NCBI RefSeq assembly: GCF_025127995.1
Contig: NZ_JAHLYP010000056.1
Location: forward strand, 54,015 to 118,014
Length of the DNA: 64,000 nt
Source of the DNA: Synechococcus sp. CS-1332
Lineage (GTDB): Bacteria > Cyanobacteriota > Cyanobacteriia > PCC-6307 > Cyanobiaceae
Direction: 5' to 3'
Both the position numbers and the translations under genes were made by a program. This document shows, in pieces, positions 1 through 8,475 of the stretch. The notes beneath the pieces were generated by a model, which did not search any database, was not told where the DNA came from, and was given only the letters and a program-made list of their open reading frames with translations. Every line of letters begins with the position of its first letter. Positions within the stretch are counted from its first letter, which is position 1.

Positions 1-32
1 AGGAAGGTTTCGGTGAAAAAGGCGATCTTCAC
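1..32 (-). CDS. sqdX: SqdX, sulfoquinovosyltransferase, N-terminal fragment
   Basis: Only the first eleven codons lie in the window, reading leftward from a GTG start at 32 and giving VKIAFFTETFL. That matches the usual beginning of SqdX, the glycosyltransferase family 4 enzyme that moves sulfoquinovose from UDP-sulfoquinovose to diacylglycerol to make SQDG. The call depends on this short match and on position: the start lies ten bases past the sqdB stop on the same strand, and sqdB-sqdX is the usual order in cyanobacteria. The rest of the gene is outside the window. Confidence 0.7.
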   Translation of the reverse strand, partial: MKIAFFTETF

Positions 33-42
33 AGGCTGGTGA

Positions 43-1239
43 TCAGGCGAAGGCCTTGATCGCTTCGGCCTGGCGCTGGGTCCAGGCCGAGAGGCAGGGG
101 ATCTTGGAGCGGTCGCAGCGGTCGGCCCAGCGGCGGGCCACGTCCACCACCTCGGCCAGGAGACCGTCATCGAGGGTGGTGGGCTTGAGGCCCAGCTCGA
201 TGAAGCAGCGGTTGTCGACGATCAGATCGTTTTCGATCGCCTCCTTACGCGGGTTGGGCAGGTAGTTGATCTCGGCGTCGGTCAGGGCGGCCACCTTGCG
301 GGCCAGTTCACCCACCTGGTGGCTCTCGGTCATCTGGTTGAAGATCTTCACCTTCTCGCCGGGCTCGGGGGGGTGTTCCAGGGCCAGTTGGACGCAGCGC
401 ACCGAATCGCGGATGTGGATGAAGGCCCGGGTCTGGCCGCCGGTGCCGTGCACGGTGAGGGGATAGCCGATCGCCGCCTGCATCAGGAAGCGGTTCAGCA
501 CCGTGCCGTAGTCGCCGTCGTAGTCGAAGCGGTTGGTGAGTCGCGGATCCCGCTGGGTGAGGTCGGTGTTGGTCCCCCAGACGATGCCCTGGTGCAGGTC
601 GGTGACCCGGATGGCGTCGTTCTTGTTGTAGTAGAAGAACAACAGTTGATCCAGCGTCTTGGTCATGTGATAGACGCTGCCTGGATCCGTGGGGTGCAGG
701 ATCTTCTCGGTGAAGCAGGTGCCGTCGGGCTGGGGCACTTCCACCGTGAGGTAGCCCTCCGGGATCGTGGCGCCGCGGTGCGACCCGTAGCCGTAGACGC
801 CCATGGTGCCGAGGTGCACGATGTGGACGTCAAGGCCGCTGTCGACGATGGCCGCCAGCAGGTTGTGGGTGCCGTTGACGTTGTTGTCGACGGTGTAGCG
901 CTTGGTGGCGCTGCTCTTCATCGAGTAGGGGGCGGCCCGTTGCTCGGCGAAGTGGACGATGGCCGAGGGGCGCTCGCTGCGCAGCAGCTCGAGCAGCCGG
1001 TCGTACTCCCGGGCGATGTCGAGGTGCACGAAGCGCATCGTGCGGCCGCCCACCTGGTCCCAGGCCCGCAGGCGGTCCTGGATGGTGGCGATCGGCGTGA
1101 GCGACTCGACGCCCAGGTCGATATCGATCTTGCGCCGACTGAGGTTGTCGACGACGACGACGTCATGTCCGGCTTCGGCCAGGTTCACGGCACAGGGCCA
1201 ACCACAGAAGCCGTCGCCGCCGAGAACGAGAACCTTCAC
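43..1239 (-). CDS. sqdB: UDP-sulfoquinovose synthase SqdB
   Basis: 398 residues, the usual SqdB length. It makes UDP-sulfoquinovose from UDP-glucose and sulfite, the head-group donor for the thylakoid sulfolipid SQDG. The Rossmann glycines are G7, G10 and G13 (GGDGFCG). The SDR catalytic residues are T145 (HLGTMGVYG), Y190 and K194 (YHMTK). The stretch TDLHQGIVWGTNT near residue 215 is typical of SqdB and not of other epimerases. Translation starts at GTG (1239), which places the first beta strand at residue 2. The stop is followed after ten bases by the sqdX start, so the two genes probably form one transcript. Confidence 0.95.
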   Translation of the reverse strand: MKVLVLGGDGFCGWPCAVNLAEAGHDVVVVDNLSRRKIDIDLGVESLTPIATIQDRLRAWDQVGGRTMRFVHLDIAREYDRLLELLRSERPSAIVHFAEQRAAPYSMKSSATKRYTVDNNVNGTHNLLAAIVDSGLDVHIVHLGTMGVYGYGSHRGATIPEGYLTVEVPQPDGTCFTEKILHPTDPGSVYHMTKTLDQLLFFYYNKNDAIRVTDLHQGIVWGTNTDLTQRDPRLTNRFDYDGDYGTVLNRFLMQAAIGYPLTVHGTGGQTRAFIHIRDSVRCVQLALEHPPEPGEKVKIFNQMTESHQVGELARKVAALTDAEINYLPNPRKEAIENDLIVDNRCFIELGLKPTTLDDGLLAEVVDVARRWADRCDRSKIPCLSAWTQRQAEAIKAFA

Positions 1240-1307
1240 CCCAGACTCCTGAACGAGCAGTTGCTCAGACGGGCAAGCTACTACAGGCCTCAGATGGCCC
1301 CCGGGCC

Positions 1308-1472
1308 TCAGCTGATGCCGGCCGCCACCGCCACCATCACGGCCACCAGCACGAGGCCGCCGATCAGCAGCATCCGGTTGGCGCCGCTGGTCTCCCCCTC
1401 CTCCTGCAGCACCATGCGGGGCTCCTTGGCGAAGGCGTTCAGCTTGCCGCCGTCTTCTTCGGTGACCTGCAT
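1308..1472 (-). CDS. psb34: Psb34 (Ssl1498-family), PSII assembly small membrane protein
   Basis: 54 residues from the ATG at 1472; a TTG at 1496 would add eight residues with no family support. The N-terminus MQVTEEDGGKLNAFAKEP followed by one C-terminal membrane helix (LLIGGLVLVAVMVAVAAG) is the Ssl1498 family pattern. These small proteins resemble high-light-inducible proteins. In Synechocystis and Thermosynechococcus Psb34 binds the CP47 side of photosystem II assembly intermediates. Here the gene sits between thiG and sqdB, all on the minus strand. The family call rests on the TEE-GG-LN-FA-EP core and the single helix. Confidence 0.75.
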   Translation of the reverse strand: MQVTEEDGGKLNAFAKEPRMVLQEEGETSGANRMLLIGGLVLVAVMVAVAAGIS

Positions 1473-1530
1473 GGCTGGGGGATCGGTGTGCGCCAAACCC
1501 TATGGAGGGCTGCCTGGATCGGTTTGATCG

Positions 1531-2352
1531 TCAATGGTTCGTCACACGTCCTTCCATCGGTGAGCTGGGTCTGGCGTCGGCCCGCTGCGGCAGTCGGCCC
1601 GCCAGCAGGGCGGTGCGGCCGGCTTCGGTGGCCAGGGCCATGGCCCTCGCCATGGCCGCCGGATCCCCCGCCAGGGCGATGGCGCTGTTGATCAACAGGG
1701 CGTCAGCGCCCATCTCCATCGCCTGGGCGGCTTCGCTGGGCACCCCGAGGCCCGCATCCACCACCACCGGGATGCCGGCGCTTTCGATGATCAGGGCGAT
1801 GTTGGCGGCGTTGCGGAGGCCCTGGCCCGAGCCGATCGGCGACCCCAGCGGCATCACCGTGACGCAGCCGGCCTCCTCCAGCCGCTTGGCCAGCAGGGGA
1901 TCGGCGTTGATGTAGGGCAGCACGGCGAAGCCTTCCTTCACCAGCTGTTCGGCCGCTTCAAGGGTGCCGAAGGGGTCGGGGAGCAGGTGGCGGGAATCGG
2001 GGATCACCTCCAGCTTCACGAAGTTGTTGTCCTCCTGGCCCGCCAGCCGCGCCAGCTCCCGGCCCAGCCGGGCCACCCGCACCGCCTCCTCGGCGGTGGC
2101 GCAGCCGGCCGTGTTGGGCAGCATCCAGATCCGGCTCCAGTCGATCGCCTCCATCAGGCCGCCGTGGCCGGGTGCTCCGCTCTGGACCCGCCGGACAGCC
2201 ACCGTGACGATCTCGCAGCCGCTGGCCTCAAGGCTGGCCTGCATGGCCTCCAGGCTTGGGTACTTGCCGGTGCCGGTCATCAGACGGCTGCGGAAGTGTC
2301 GGCCGGCGATCACCAGATCGTCGTGGGAGCTCGGGGTGGTGATGGCGGTCAA
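1531..2352 (-). CDS. thiG: Thiazole synthase ThiG
   Basis: 273 residues from the TTG at 2352. ThiG forms the thiazole phosphate ring of thiamine from deoxyxylulose phosphate, dehydroglycine and ThiS thiocarboxylate. Family features are the early [12 protein letters not shown] segment, the Schiff-base lysine in [11 protein letters not shown], and the phosphate-binding C-terminal strand [31 protein letters not shown]. The frame stays open far upstream, but that part is the GC-rich shadow of the divergent gene at 2419, so the TTG, which puts LVIAGRHF near residue 12 as in other ThiG proteins, is preferred. No thiamine riboswitch is recognisable upstream. Confidence 0.92.
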   Translation of the reverse strand: MTAITTPSSHDDLVIAGRHFRSRLMTGTGKYPSLEAMQASLEASGCEIVTVAVRRVQSGAPGHGGLMEAIDWSRIWMLPNTAGCATAEEAVRVARLGRELARLAGQEDNNFVKLEVIPDSRHLLPDPFGTLEAAEQLVKEGFAVLPYINADPLLAKRLEEAGCVTVMPLGSPIGSGQGLRNAANIALIIESAGIPVVVDAGLGVPSEAAQAMEMGADALLINSAIALAGDPAAMARAMALATEAGRTALLAGRLPQRADARPSSPMEGRVTNH

Positions 2353-2418
2353 GGTCGGAGGCCTGCGGCGGACGGGCGCATCCCGATTAGTCTGCCCTTT
2401 GCCAACCAGACCCACGTC

Positions 2419-2988
2419 ATGCCGGTGCCTCTGGCCGCCCTGCCCCTGATGCTCGCCGCCAGCCCGGTGCTTGCCGCCAGCCCCCTGCCGGCTGGCGGCT
2501 TTGTGCCCTTCACCGCCCCGGAGATCCAGGCGACCGTCCTGGACGGTGGCGCCAGCGGCGAGGTCGAGACCTTCGATCCGATCGCACGGGCCCGCCTGAT
2601 CGCCGAGCAGCTGCCCCGTCGCTGGAGCGGCCGGTACCAGTCGTTCAGCGGCGGTCCGACCGTGCCCGTCCAGCTGCGGATCGATGGGGCCACGCCGATG
2701 GGTCAGATGGTGGATCTGCGCGGTGCGATGGCGATTGGAGGCGTCGAATCGCCGGTGCAGGGCAACCTCAATGCCAAGTCGGACCAACTTGATCTGCTGC
2801 TGCTGGGAGATCCCCTCGGCGGCGCCCTGGAGCCCGGTGGCGCCTTTCAGAGCGTGCAGGGCCTGTCCCTGAGCGGCTGGCGCGCGCCGCGCCTGACCAC
2901 CCCGGGGGGGCGCCTGCAGTTGATCCCGGAAACGACCGCCACATCCAAACCTGCGCCCGGTCAGCCTGCGGTGCGTGGCCTTTGGTGA
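2419..2988 (+). CDS. Secreted hypothetical protein
   Basis: 189 residues from the ATG at 2419, diverging from thiG. The first 20 or so residues ([18 protein letters not shown]) look like a Sec signal peptide with an ALA-type cleavage site. The mature part has a motif ERWSGRY-like segment ([12 protein letters not shown]) and a [21 protein letters not shown] beta-rich core, resembling conserved picocyanobacterial hypothetical proteins that measure polysaccharide- or lipid-like ligands, but I do not recognise a named family. It is followed closely by the convergent ycf37 gene. Function unknown. Confidence 0.7.
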   Translation: MPVPLAALPLMLAASPVLAASPLPAGGFVPFTAPEIQATVLDGGASGEVETFDPIARARLIAEQLPRRWSGRYQSFSGGPTVPVQLRIDGATPMGQMVDLRGAMAIGGVESPVQGNLNAKSDQLDLLLLGDPLGGALEPGGAFQSVQGLSLSGWRAPRLTTPGGRLQLIPETTATSKPAPGQPAVRGLW

Positions 2989-3004
2989 ACCTGACCCCAG
3001 GGCC

Positions 3005-3568
3005 TCAGAAGGACTTGCCGTTGCCGCTGGTCTCCTGACCACTGCGGCGCTCAAGGATCGAGAGGCGTTTACGGGCTGTCTTGTTGGTGGCCTCCAACTG
3101 CAGCACCCGCTCATAGAGGGTCCTGGCTTCGTCAGGCTTCGACTGTTTCTCCAGGGCGAAAGCCAGATTATTGATCGCCACCGGATAGTCGGCCTTGGCC
3201 CGTAGGGCGGCCCGGTAGTGGCGCACGGCCGCTGAGTAATTGCTCTGGGCCGCCAGGGTGAAGCCGAGGGCGTTCTCCATCAGGGCCCTCGCCTCAGCGG
3301 GAGCGTTCTCGGCGTGAGCCAGCTTCAGGGCCTGCTTGAGATTGGCCTGGGCTTCGACGTAAAGGCGCTTGCGGAGCTGAACAGACGCCAGCTCGTACAG
3401 GGTGGAGACATCCCTGGTGGCGCCAGTGGCCTTGTCGTTGCCCCCCAGCCGGGCCATGGCGAGTTCGTCACTCCGGACCCGAAGGATCTGGCGAGCGACC
3501 ACGAAGGCCGCCACGCCCAGAAGGGCGATCAGGCCAAGCAGGTAGGCCTGGGGCAGCAGGTCGTTCAT
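3005..3568 (-). CDS. ycf37: Ycf37-like TPR protein, photosystem I assembly/stability
   Basis: 187 residues from the ATG at 3568. An N-terminal membrane helix (residues about 8-25, [17 protein letters not shown]) is followed by a charged linker and at least three tetratricopeptide repeats between about residues 55 and 165, the clearest ones around [24 protein letters not shown] and [25 protein letters not shown]. This is the architecture of Ycf37, which helps photosystem I assembly or stability in Synechocystis. The position directly downstream of rplT and rpmI on the same strand fits picocyanobacterial gene order. Another membrane-anchored TPR protein cannot be ruled out. Confidence 0.65.
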   Translation of the reverse strand: MNDLLPQAYLLGLIALLGVAAFVVARQILRVRSDELAMARLGGNDKATGATRDVSTLYELASVQLRKRLYVEAQANLKQALKLAHAENAPAEARALMENALGFTLAAQSNYSAAVRHYRAALRAKADYPVAINNLAFALEKQSKPDEARTLYERVLQLEATNKTARKRLSILERRSGQETSGNGKSF

Positions 3569-3605
3569 CGGGGCCGGCCGGACGGTCGGGGCTGGGGGGA
3601 CGGCG

Positions 3606-3953
3606 TCAGTGGCCTGCCGCGGTGGCCACGGCGGTGAAGCTGGAGGGATCAGCGACGGCCAGCTGGGCCAGCATCTTGCGATTGAGGCGCACATCGGCGC
3701 GCTTGAGACCACCGATCAGCTTGCTGTAGCTGAGGCCGTTCATGCGGGCGGCGGCGTTGATCCTGGCGATCCAGAGGCGGCGGAAATCACGCTTGCGGCG
3801 GCGACGGTCGCGGTAGGCGTTGCAGAGGGCCTTCATGACCCGCTGATTGGCGGTACGGAACAGGCTGCCGTTGCTCCCCTGGAAGCCGCGGGCGAGGCGA
3901 AGAATTTTGTTGCGGCGTTTGCGGGCGACGTTGCCCCTCTTGACGCGGGCCAT
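3606..3953 (-). CDS. rplT: Ribosomal protein bL20
   Basis: 115 residues, the standard bL20 length. The basic N-terminus [18 protein letters not shown] and the later [21 protein letters not shown] segment are family hallmarks. The protein binds 23S rRNA early in 50S assembly. It follows rpmI by about 60 bases on the same strand, the conserved rpmI-rplT pair. infC, which heads this operon in many bacteria, is far away at 57448 in this genome. No leader structure was identified. Confidence 0.97.
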   Translation of the reverse strand: MARVKRGNVARKRRNKILRLARGFQGSNGSLFRTANQRVMKALCNAYRDRRRRKRDFRRLWIARINAAARMNGLSYSKLIGGLKRADVRLNRKMLAQLAVADPSSFTAVATAAGH

Positions 3954-4015
3954 GGGAGGTGATCTCTGGGTGGAAAAAAAGGAAAGCGGAAGCTCCGGAG
4001 GGAGCTCGGCCGGAC

Positions 4016-4216
4016 TCAGCCGGCGTAGGGCAGCATCCGGGCCACGTTGTCGTGGTCGCGATCGTCAACCACCGCCATGGTCCCCAGATAGCGCTTGCGC
4101 TTGGGGCTCTTGTGGTCGAGCAGGTGGTTGAGGAAGGCACGCCGGCGCATGAACTTGCCGGTGCCGGTGGCCTTGAACCGCTTCGCGGCCGCTTTGCGGG
4201 TCTTGAGCTTCGGCAT
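4016..4216 (-). CDS. rpmI: Ribosomal protein bL35
   Basis: 66 residues from the ATG at 4216, giving [21 protein letters not shown], the characteristic start of bL35. The frame extends ten codons further upstream but that extension has no family support. It is the first gene of the rpmI-rplT-ycf37 run. A 70-base gap separates it from the divergent SpoIID-like gene and must hold both promoters. Confidence 0.96.
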   Translation of the reverse strand: MPKLKTRKAAAKRFKATGTGKFMRRRAFLNHLLDHKSPKRKRYLGTMAVVDDRDHDNVARMLPYAG

Positions 4217-4286
4217 CTCGGTAGGCGCAGGCACAAACAAGCACACTACGACGCGGGTGTACCCCCCTCCAACCCCTGCCGTGTCG

Positions 4287-5876
4287 ATGTCGCTGCGTCC
4301 CCCTGTTCTGGCCAGGCTGCTGCTGGTGATGGCTCTCCTGTTCCCGACTGGCTGCAGGGCCGATCAGTCGCCACTCCCCCCGCCACCGCCTCCCGCCTCG
4401 GACGCTTCTGCCCCTGGGCCAGCCACCTTGATGCACTGGCCGGTGGCCCGGCCGGCCCCGTTGACGGCGGCCAACCCGGTCCTGTGGGTGGCCCTGGCGG
4501 CACGGCTGGGTCCGGCTCCGGGGGAGGTCCCGACGGCCCAGCCCCTGCGACTGCGCAGCAGCAGCGGTCTGCTGACCCTGATGGATGCGAACGGGCTGCG
4601 CTTCCAGGCCCCCGAGCTGGTGCTGCACTGGCGCCGCGAGGTTCTGGCCCAGCCCACGACGCTGCGGCGCCGCGTGCTGGGGCCGTTTGCCAGCTTCGAG
4701 AGCGCTGAGCAGGCGGCTGGGCTCTGGCGCGCCGTGGGGGTGGAGGCCGCGATCGCCAGGCCCCGGGACTGGGAGGTGTGGGCCCCGGCCGGGGCGCCCG
4801 ATCCTGCCCCCCTTCCCGACGGCGTGCGGCTGACGGGCTTGCAGCGGGTGGTTGCCGAGCGGGTCGGGCTGGAGTTGCGCCGGGCCCAGGGGGTGGTGGC
4901 CCTGGCCTCCCCGATCCGGATCGGGGCCCCCGGGGGCCTGCTCTGGAAGCAGGGGGCCTACGCCGGCCCCTTCCAGCTGCTGGCCGATGCCCACGGGGGC
5001 TGGAGCCTGGTGGAGCAGGTGCCCCTGGAGCGCTATCTGGAGGGAGTGGTGCCCCACGAGATCGGTGCCGGGGTTCCGGCCGCGGCCCTCGAGGCCCAGG
5101 CCGTGCTGGCGCGCACCTGGGCAGTGCGCAACCAGCACCGCTTCGTGGTGGATGGCTACCACCTCTGCGCCGACACCCAGTGCCAGGTGTACAGCGACCC
5201 GCGCCACGCCGGCGCCGCCGTGCGCCAGGCCATTGCCGCCACCCGGCTGGCCGTGCTGATGGGCGCCGATGGACCCATCCACGCCGTCTACCACGCCAGC
5301 AACGGTGGTGTCAGCGCCGCTTATCCGGAGGCCTGGAACGGCGCGCCGGTCCCCTACCTGACCCCCTTCCCCGACGGGCCCGCCCCCTTCCAGGCCCGGT
5401 TCCCCGTGCCCCTGGCCGCCACGGCCCTGCCGACGTTGCTGCGGGACGGGCAAGCGGCCTGGGGGGCTGACCATCCCGTCTTCCGCTGGCAGCGGCAGCT
5501 CACGGCCGCCCAGATCGCCGCCGCCCTGGGGCCGGAGCGGGGGGTGGGGCAGCCCACCGCCTTGAAGGTGCTGGCCCGTGGCCCCAGCGGCCGGGTGCTG
5601 GCCCTCGAGGTGCAGGGAAGCGAAGGCCGCACCGTGTTGCGGCTGGATGCCATCCGCCGCACCCTGCGCAGCCTGCCCAGCACCCTGTTCACGCTGCAGC
5701 CGGCGGGAGCGGGGGTGTGGCGGCTGGTCGGCGGGGGGTTTGGCCACGGGGCCGGTCTCTCCCAGGCTGGAGCCATCGATCTGGCCGGCCGAGGCTGGAG
5801 CACGCGCCGGATCCTGGCGCACTACTACCCCGGCACCACGCTGCAACCGCTCGGTGCCGGTGGCGATTCCCCTTAG
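4287..5876 (+). CDS. SpoIID/LytB-domain lipoprotein
   Basis: 529 residues from the ATG at 4287. The first 22 residues form a hydrophobic signal ending in LLFPTGC, a near-match to a lipobox, so a lipid-anchored export form is likely. A Pro/Ala-rich linker follows. The SpoIID domain covers about residues 225-375, with [33 protein letters not shown] and [11 protein letters not shown]. The C-terminal part contains [15 protein letters not shown], another SpoIID signature. In sporulating bacteria SpoIID strips glycan strands of denuded peptidoglycan; in cyanobacteria the role is unproven but presumably in wall remodelling. It overlaps no neighbour and leads into mgdA 25 bases later. Confidence 0.85.
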   Translation: MSLRPPVLARLLLVMALLFPTGCRADQSPLPPPPPPASDASAPGPATLMHWPVARPAPLTAANPVLWVALAARLGPAPGEVPTAQPLRLRSSSGLLTLMDANGLRFQAPELVLHWRREVLAQPTTLRRRVLGPFASFESAEQAAGLWRAVGVEAAIARPRDWEVWAPAGAPDPAPLPDGVRLTGLQRVVAERVGLELRRAQGVVALASPIRIGAPGGLLWKQGAYAGPFQLLADAHGGWSLVEQVPLERYLEGVVPHEIGAGVPAAALEAQAVLARTWAVRNQHRFVVDGYHLCADTQCQVYSDPRHAGAAVRQAIAATRLAVLMGADGPIHAVYHASNGGVSAAYPEAWNGAPVPYLTPFPDGPAPFQARFPVPLAATALPTLLRDGQAAWGADHPVFRWQRQLTAAQIAAALGPERGVGQPTALKVLARGPSGRVLALEVQGSEGRTVLRLDAIRRTLRSLPSTLFTLQPAGAGVWRLVGGGFGHGAGLSQAGAIDLAGRGWSTRRILAHYYPGTTLQPLGAGGDSP

Positions 5877-5901
5877 AGTCACGGCCTGGATGAGGAGCAC
5901 C

Positions 5902-7308
5902 ATGGCTGCCGGCGGCAGTGACAGCGATCGCCGCCGTGCCAAGGCGGCCCTGTTCCTCGCCTGCTGTGGCTTGGTCGGCATCGCCCCCCACTGGCTGCCC
6001 CCCGGCCGCAGTCTTGTGCCGGCGATCACCCTGGCCACCCTGCTGGGCGGGTACAGCCTGCGAACCGTTCTGCTTCAGGCCTTCCGCCGCAGCCGCAGTG
6101 AGGAGCCCTCGGAGGATCTTTCGGCTGCTGCCCTTCTGTCGTCGGCGCCTGCGTCAGCGGTTGACGTGGTGGTGGCCGCCCGCGACGAGCAGGCGGTGAT
6201 TGCCCGCCTGGTGGAGCGCATCGCTGCCCTGAGCTGGCCCGAGGGCCAGCTGACCCTCTGGGTGGTGGATGACGGCAGTGACGATCGCACCCCCGAGCTG
6301 CTGGCCGAGCTCCAGGGGCGCCATCCCTTCCTGCGGGTGTTGCGCCGCCCCCGGGATGCGGGGGGCGGCAAGTCAGGCGCCCTGAATCTGGTGCTGCAGC
6401 AGCTGGGTGGCCGCTGGATGCTGGTGCTCGATGCGGATGCCGATCTGGAGTCCGATGTGCTCGAGCGCCTCGTGCCGTGGGCCGAGGCGGGTGGCTGGGC
6501 GGCGGTGCAGCTGCGCAAGGCGGTGGCCAATGCCCAGACCAACCTGCTCACCACCGCCCAGGCGATGGAGATGGCCTTCGACGCCATGATTCAGGAGGGT
6601 CGTCTTGCCAACGGCGGGGTGGCTGAATTGCGTGGCAATGGCCAGCTGCTCTCACGGGAGGCGCTGCTGAAGGTCGGCGGCTTCAACGAGGACACCGTGA
6701 CCGACGACCTCGACCTCAGCTTCCGCTTCCTGCTCGCGGGCCTGCCGATCGGCGTGCTCTGGGATCCCCCGGTGCAGGAGGAGGCGGTGCTGACATTGCC
6801 GGCCCTGTGGCGCCAGCGCCAGCGCTGGGCGGAAGGCGGGCTGCAGCGCTTCTTCGACTACGGCCCCGGCCTGGTCTCCAACCGTCTCGGTTTCAGCCAG
6901 AAGCTGGATCTCACCTGCTTTTTCCTGCTGCAGTACGTGCTGCCCGTGGTGGCCAGCGCCGATCTGATCGGCACCGTGCTCACCCGTACGGCGCCCACCA
7001 TGTGGCCGTTCTCGATCGTGGCCCTGGCCCTCTCGGGCATGGCGATCGCCACGGGCTGCCGGCGGCCATCGGAGGGGCCGCCCCTGCCGGCGATGAACCC
7101 CTTCAGTGCGGGGCTGGGCATCCTCTATCTGGTCCACTGGTTCGTGGTGATTCCCTGGGTGACGTTGAAGATGGCCCTGCTGCCCAAGAAGCTGGTCTGG
7201 GTCAAGACGCTTCACCTTGGCGGCGACCAATGTGATCTCGCCACGGCTGATGGAAGTTCTACTGAAGACCCAGAAGGCCACTCGGAACTGCTCTCCGAGC
7301 CTGGCTGA
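5902..7308 (+). CDS. mgdA: Beta-monoglucosyldiacylglycerol synthase, GT2 family
   Basis: 468 residues from the ATG at 5902; an in-frame ATG at 5890 would add four. It carries N-terminal membrane helices, a GT2 domain with VVAARDEQ, DDGSDDRTPELL, the DAD metal-binding triad in LVLDADADLE, TDDLDLSFR, and a QRQRWAEGGLQRF acceptor motif, then C-terminal helices ending in LVWVKTLHLG. The GGKSGALN, ELRGNGQ and VKT-H segments match what I recall of Synechocystis Sll1377, which transfers glucose from UDP-glucose to diacylglycerol in the first step of galactolipid synthesis. Together with sqdB/sqdX this places two thylakoid lipid pathways within 7 kb. Confidence 0.8.
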   Translation: MAAGGSDSDRRRAKAALFLACCGLVGIAPHWLPPGRSLVPAITLATLLGGYSLRTVLLQAFRRSRSEEPSEDLSAAALLSSAPASAVDVVVAARDEQAVIARLVERIAALSWPEGQLTLWVVDDGSDDRTPELLAELQGRHPFLRVLRRPRDAGGGKSGALNLVLQQLGGRWMLVLDADADLESDVLERLVPWAEAGGWAAVQLRKAVANAQTNLLTTAQAMEMAFDAMIQEGRLANGGVAELRGNGQLLSREALLKVGGFNEDTVTDDLDLSFRFLLAGLPIGVLWDPPVQEEAVLTLPALWRQRQRWAEGGLQRFFDYGPGLVSNRLGFSQKLDLTCFFLLQYVLPVVASADLIGTVLTRTAPTMWPFSIVALALSGMAIATGCRRPSEGPPLPAMNPFSAGLGILYLVHWFVVIPWVTLKMALLPKKLVWVKTLHLGGDQCDLATADGSSTEDPEGHSELLSEPG

Positions 7309-7364
7309 GCCGACCGACGACAACCGCATGGGCATTGCAAGACTCATGAAATCTGTGGTTCTGT

Positions 7365-7401
7365 GATTCGCAAGAATGCCAATAGCCTGCTTGCATGAAT
7401 C
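7365..7401. repeat. Imperfect stem-loop in the mgdA-glycosyltransferase gap
   Basis: GATTCGCAAG (7365-7374) pairs with CTTGC-AT-GAATC (7390-7401), leaving a two-base bulge and a 15-base loop. There is no U-run after it, so it is not a classical terminator. The 189-base gap around it (7309-7497) is AT-richer than mgdA and I see no gene in it. Confidence 0.35.
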
Positions 7402-7497
7402 CATGAGCTTCAATGATGAACGGGATGACTTCCTGACTCATCATGGTGAGGCGATTTCATCTTTGGATCGAACGGTTTTCTTGCCTGGGCTAGATCT

Positions 7498-8454
7498 ATG
7501 AGAGGAGCCATGGTGCCCAGTGTTGATGTTTCTGTCGTCATCCCGTGCTTTAACTCAAGGGATTATGTAGGAGAGGCGATCAGATCCGTGCATTCTTCGC
7601 ACGGACTGTCGATTGAGGTGATTGTTGTCGATGACGGATCGACTGATGGGTCCTTGGAAGAGTTGAATCGGCTGCGTGAAGCCGAATTTCCATTCCTGAA
7701 GATCCTTTCTCATCCAGGACATGTCAACTTTGGGGCCAGCTCATCAAGGTGCCTGGGATTCCATGCTTCCACTGGCCGTTACTTAGCATTTCTAGATGCA
7801 GACGATATCTTTATGCTTGACAAGATTGATATTCAGGTTAAAACAATGGATCAACATCCTGATGTTGTGCTGTGTCATGCTGGTGTTCATGTCATCGGGG
7901 ATGTGGATAAGGCGGCTTTCTTTGAATCCATCTTTTCTCGCAACCCCACCCATCCCTATAGACTGCGCCGTCAGCGAGATTATTTGATCAGGAACAACAT
8001 CTGTAACTCCTCTGTGGTGGTTCGCTCGTCGGCACTAAAGGGGATTCCATTTTCTTATGTCCAGTTGGCTCAGTATGAGGACTGGTTGTGCTGGTCGCTT
8101 CTGGCTGCAAAGGGATACTTTATCTATCTAGATCAGCCTCTTGTTGGCTACCGGGTTCATGGTCATTCGGCGACATCATCGATGGTCAAAGGCAAGCTTC
8201 GGCACCTCTATGCATTGCTCGAGTACAAGCTCGTTCTTTTGGCACGCTCTGAATCAGGTATTCATGCACTTCGCGTCTTGTTTTCTCTTTTGGAAACGAT
8301 ACGCCTACTTTTAGTGGAGTACCTATGGGATCCGATGGAACTGGCAGGCAAATCGTCGGGAGTTCGAAAGAACCTTGTTGTTTGGTTCGTCATTGGAGGG
8401 GCAAAAGTCATTCGAAAATGTTGGAGCCCTGCTGCGAGAGAATCACGAGCTTAG
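7498..8454 (+). CDS. Glycosyltransferase family 2 protein
   Basis: 318 residues from the ATG at 7498; an in-frame ATG at 7510 is an alternative. The GT-A fold begins with VSVVIPCFNSRDYVGEAIRSV, followed by VDDGSTDGS and FLDADDIF, the DxD metal site. NICNSSVVVRSS and a conserved QYEDWLCW acceptor motif follow; no membrane helices are clear. Base composition is far lower in GC than mgdA and the body of dnaX: one 60-base line at 8221-8280 has 29 G+C. Nothing links it to either neighbour. It is probably a transferred gene for decorating a cell-surface glycan; the sugar is unknown. Confidence 0.88.
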   Translation: MRGAMVPSVDVSVVIPCFNSRDYVGEAIRSVHSSHGLSIEVIVVDDGSTDGSLEELNRLREAEFPFLKILSHPGHVNFGASSSRCLGFHASTGRYLAFLDADDIFMLDKIDIQVKTMDQHPDVVLCHAGVHVIGDVDKAAFFESIFSRNPTHPYRLRRQRDYLIRNNICNSSVVVRSSALKGIPFSYVQLAQYEDWLCWSLLAAKGYFIYLDQPLVGYRVHGHSATSSMVKGKLRHLYALLEYKLVLLARSESGIHALRVLFSLLETIRLLLVEYLWDPMELAGKSSGVRKNLVVWFVIGGAKVIRKCWSPAARESRA

Positions 8455-8475
8455 TGGCAGCTGTCTATTGAGTGA

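Noticed and set aside
319..1527. Long open frame on the strand opposite sqdB
   Set aside because: It mirrors sqdB in GC-rich DNA, has no recognisable domain and a biased Val/Gly/Ala composition typical of antisense frames.
4749..4756. GCGATCGC (HIP1) octamers, here and at 5924 and 7042
   Set aside because: HIP1 is a genome-wide repeat of many cyanobacteria; a few copies were seen but no local clustering, so it says nothing special about this window.
4065..6038. Open frame of about 650 codons on the minus strand opposite the SpoIID-like gene
   Set aside because: Gly/Gln/Pro-rich, overlaps the certain rpmI gene, and has no family features; an antisense frame of a GC-rich gene.
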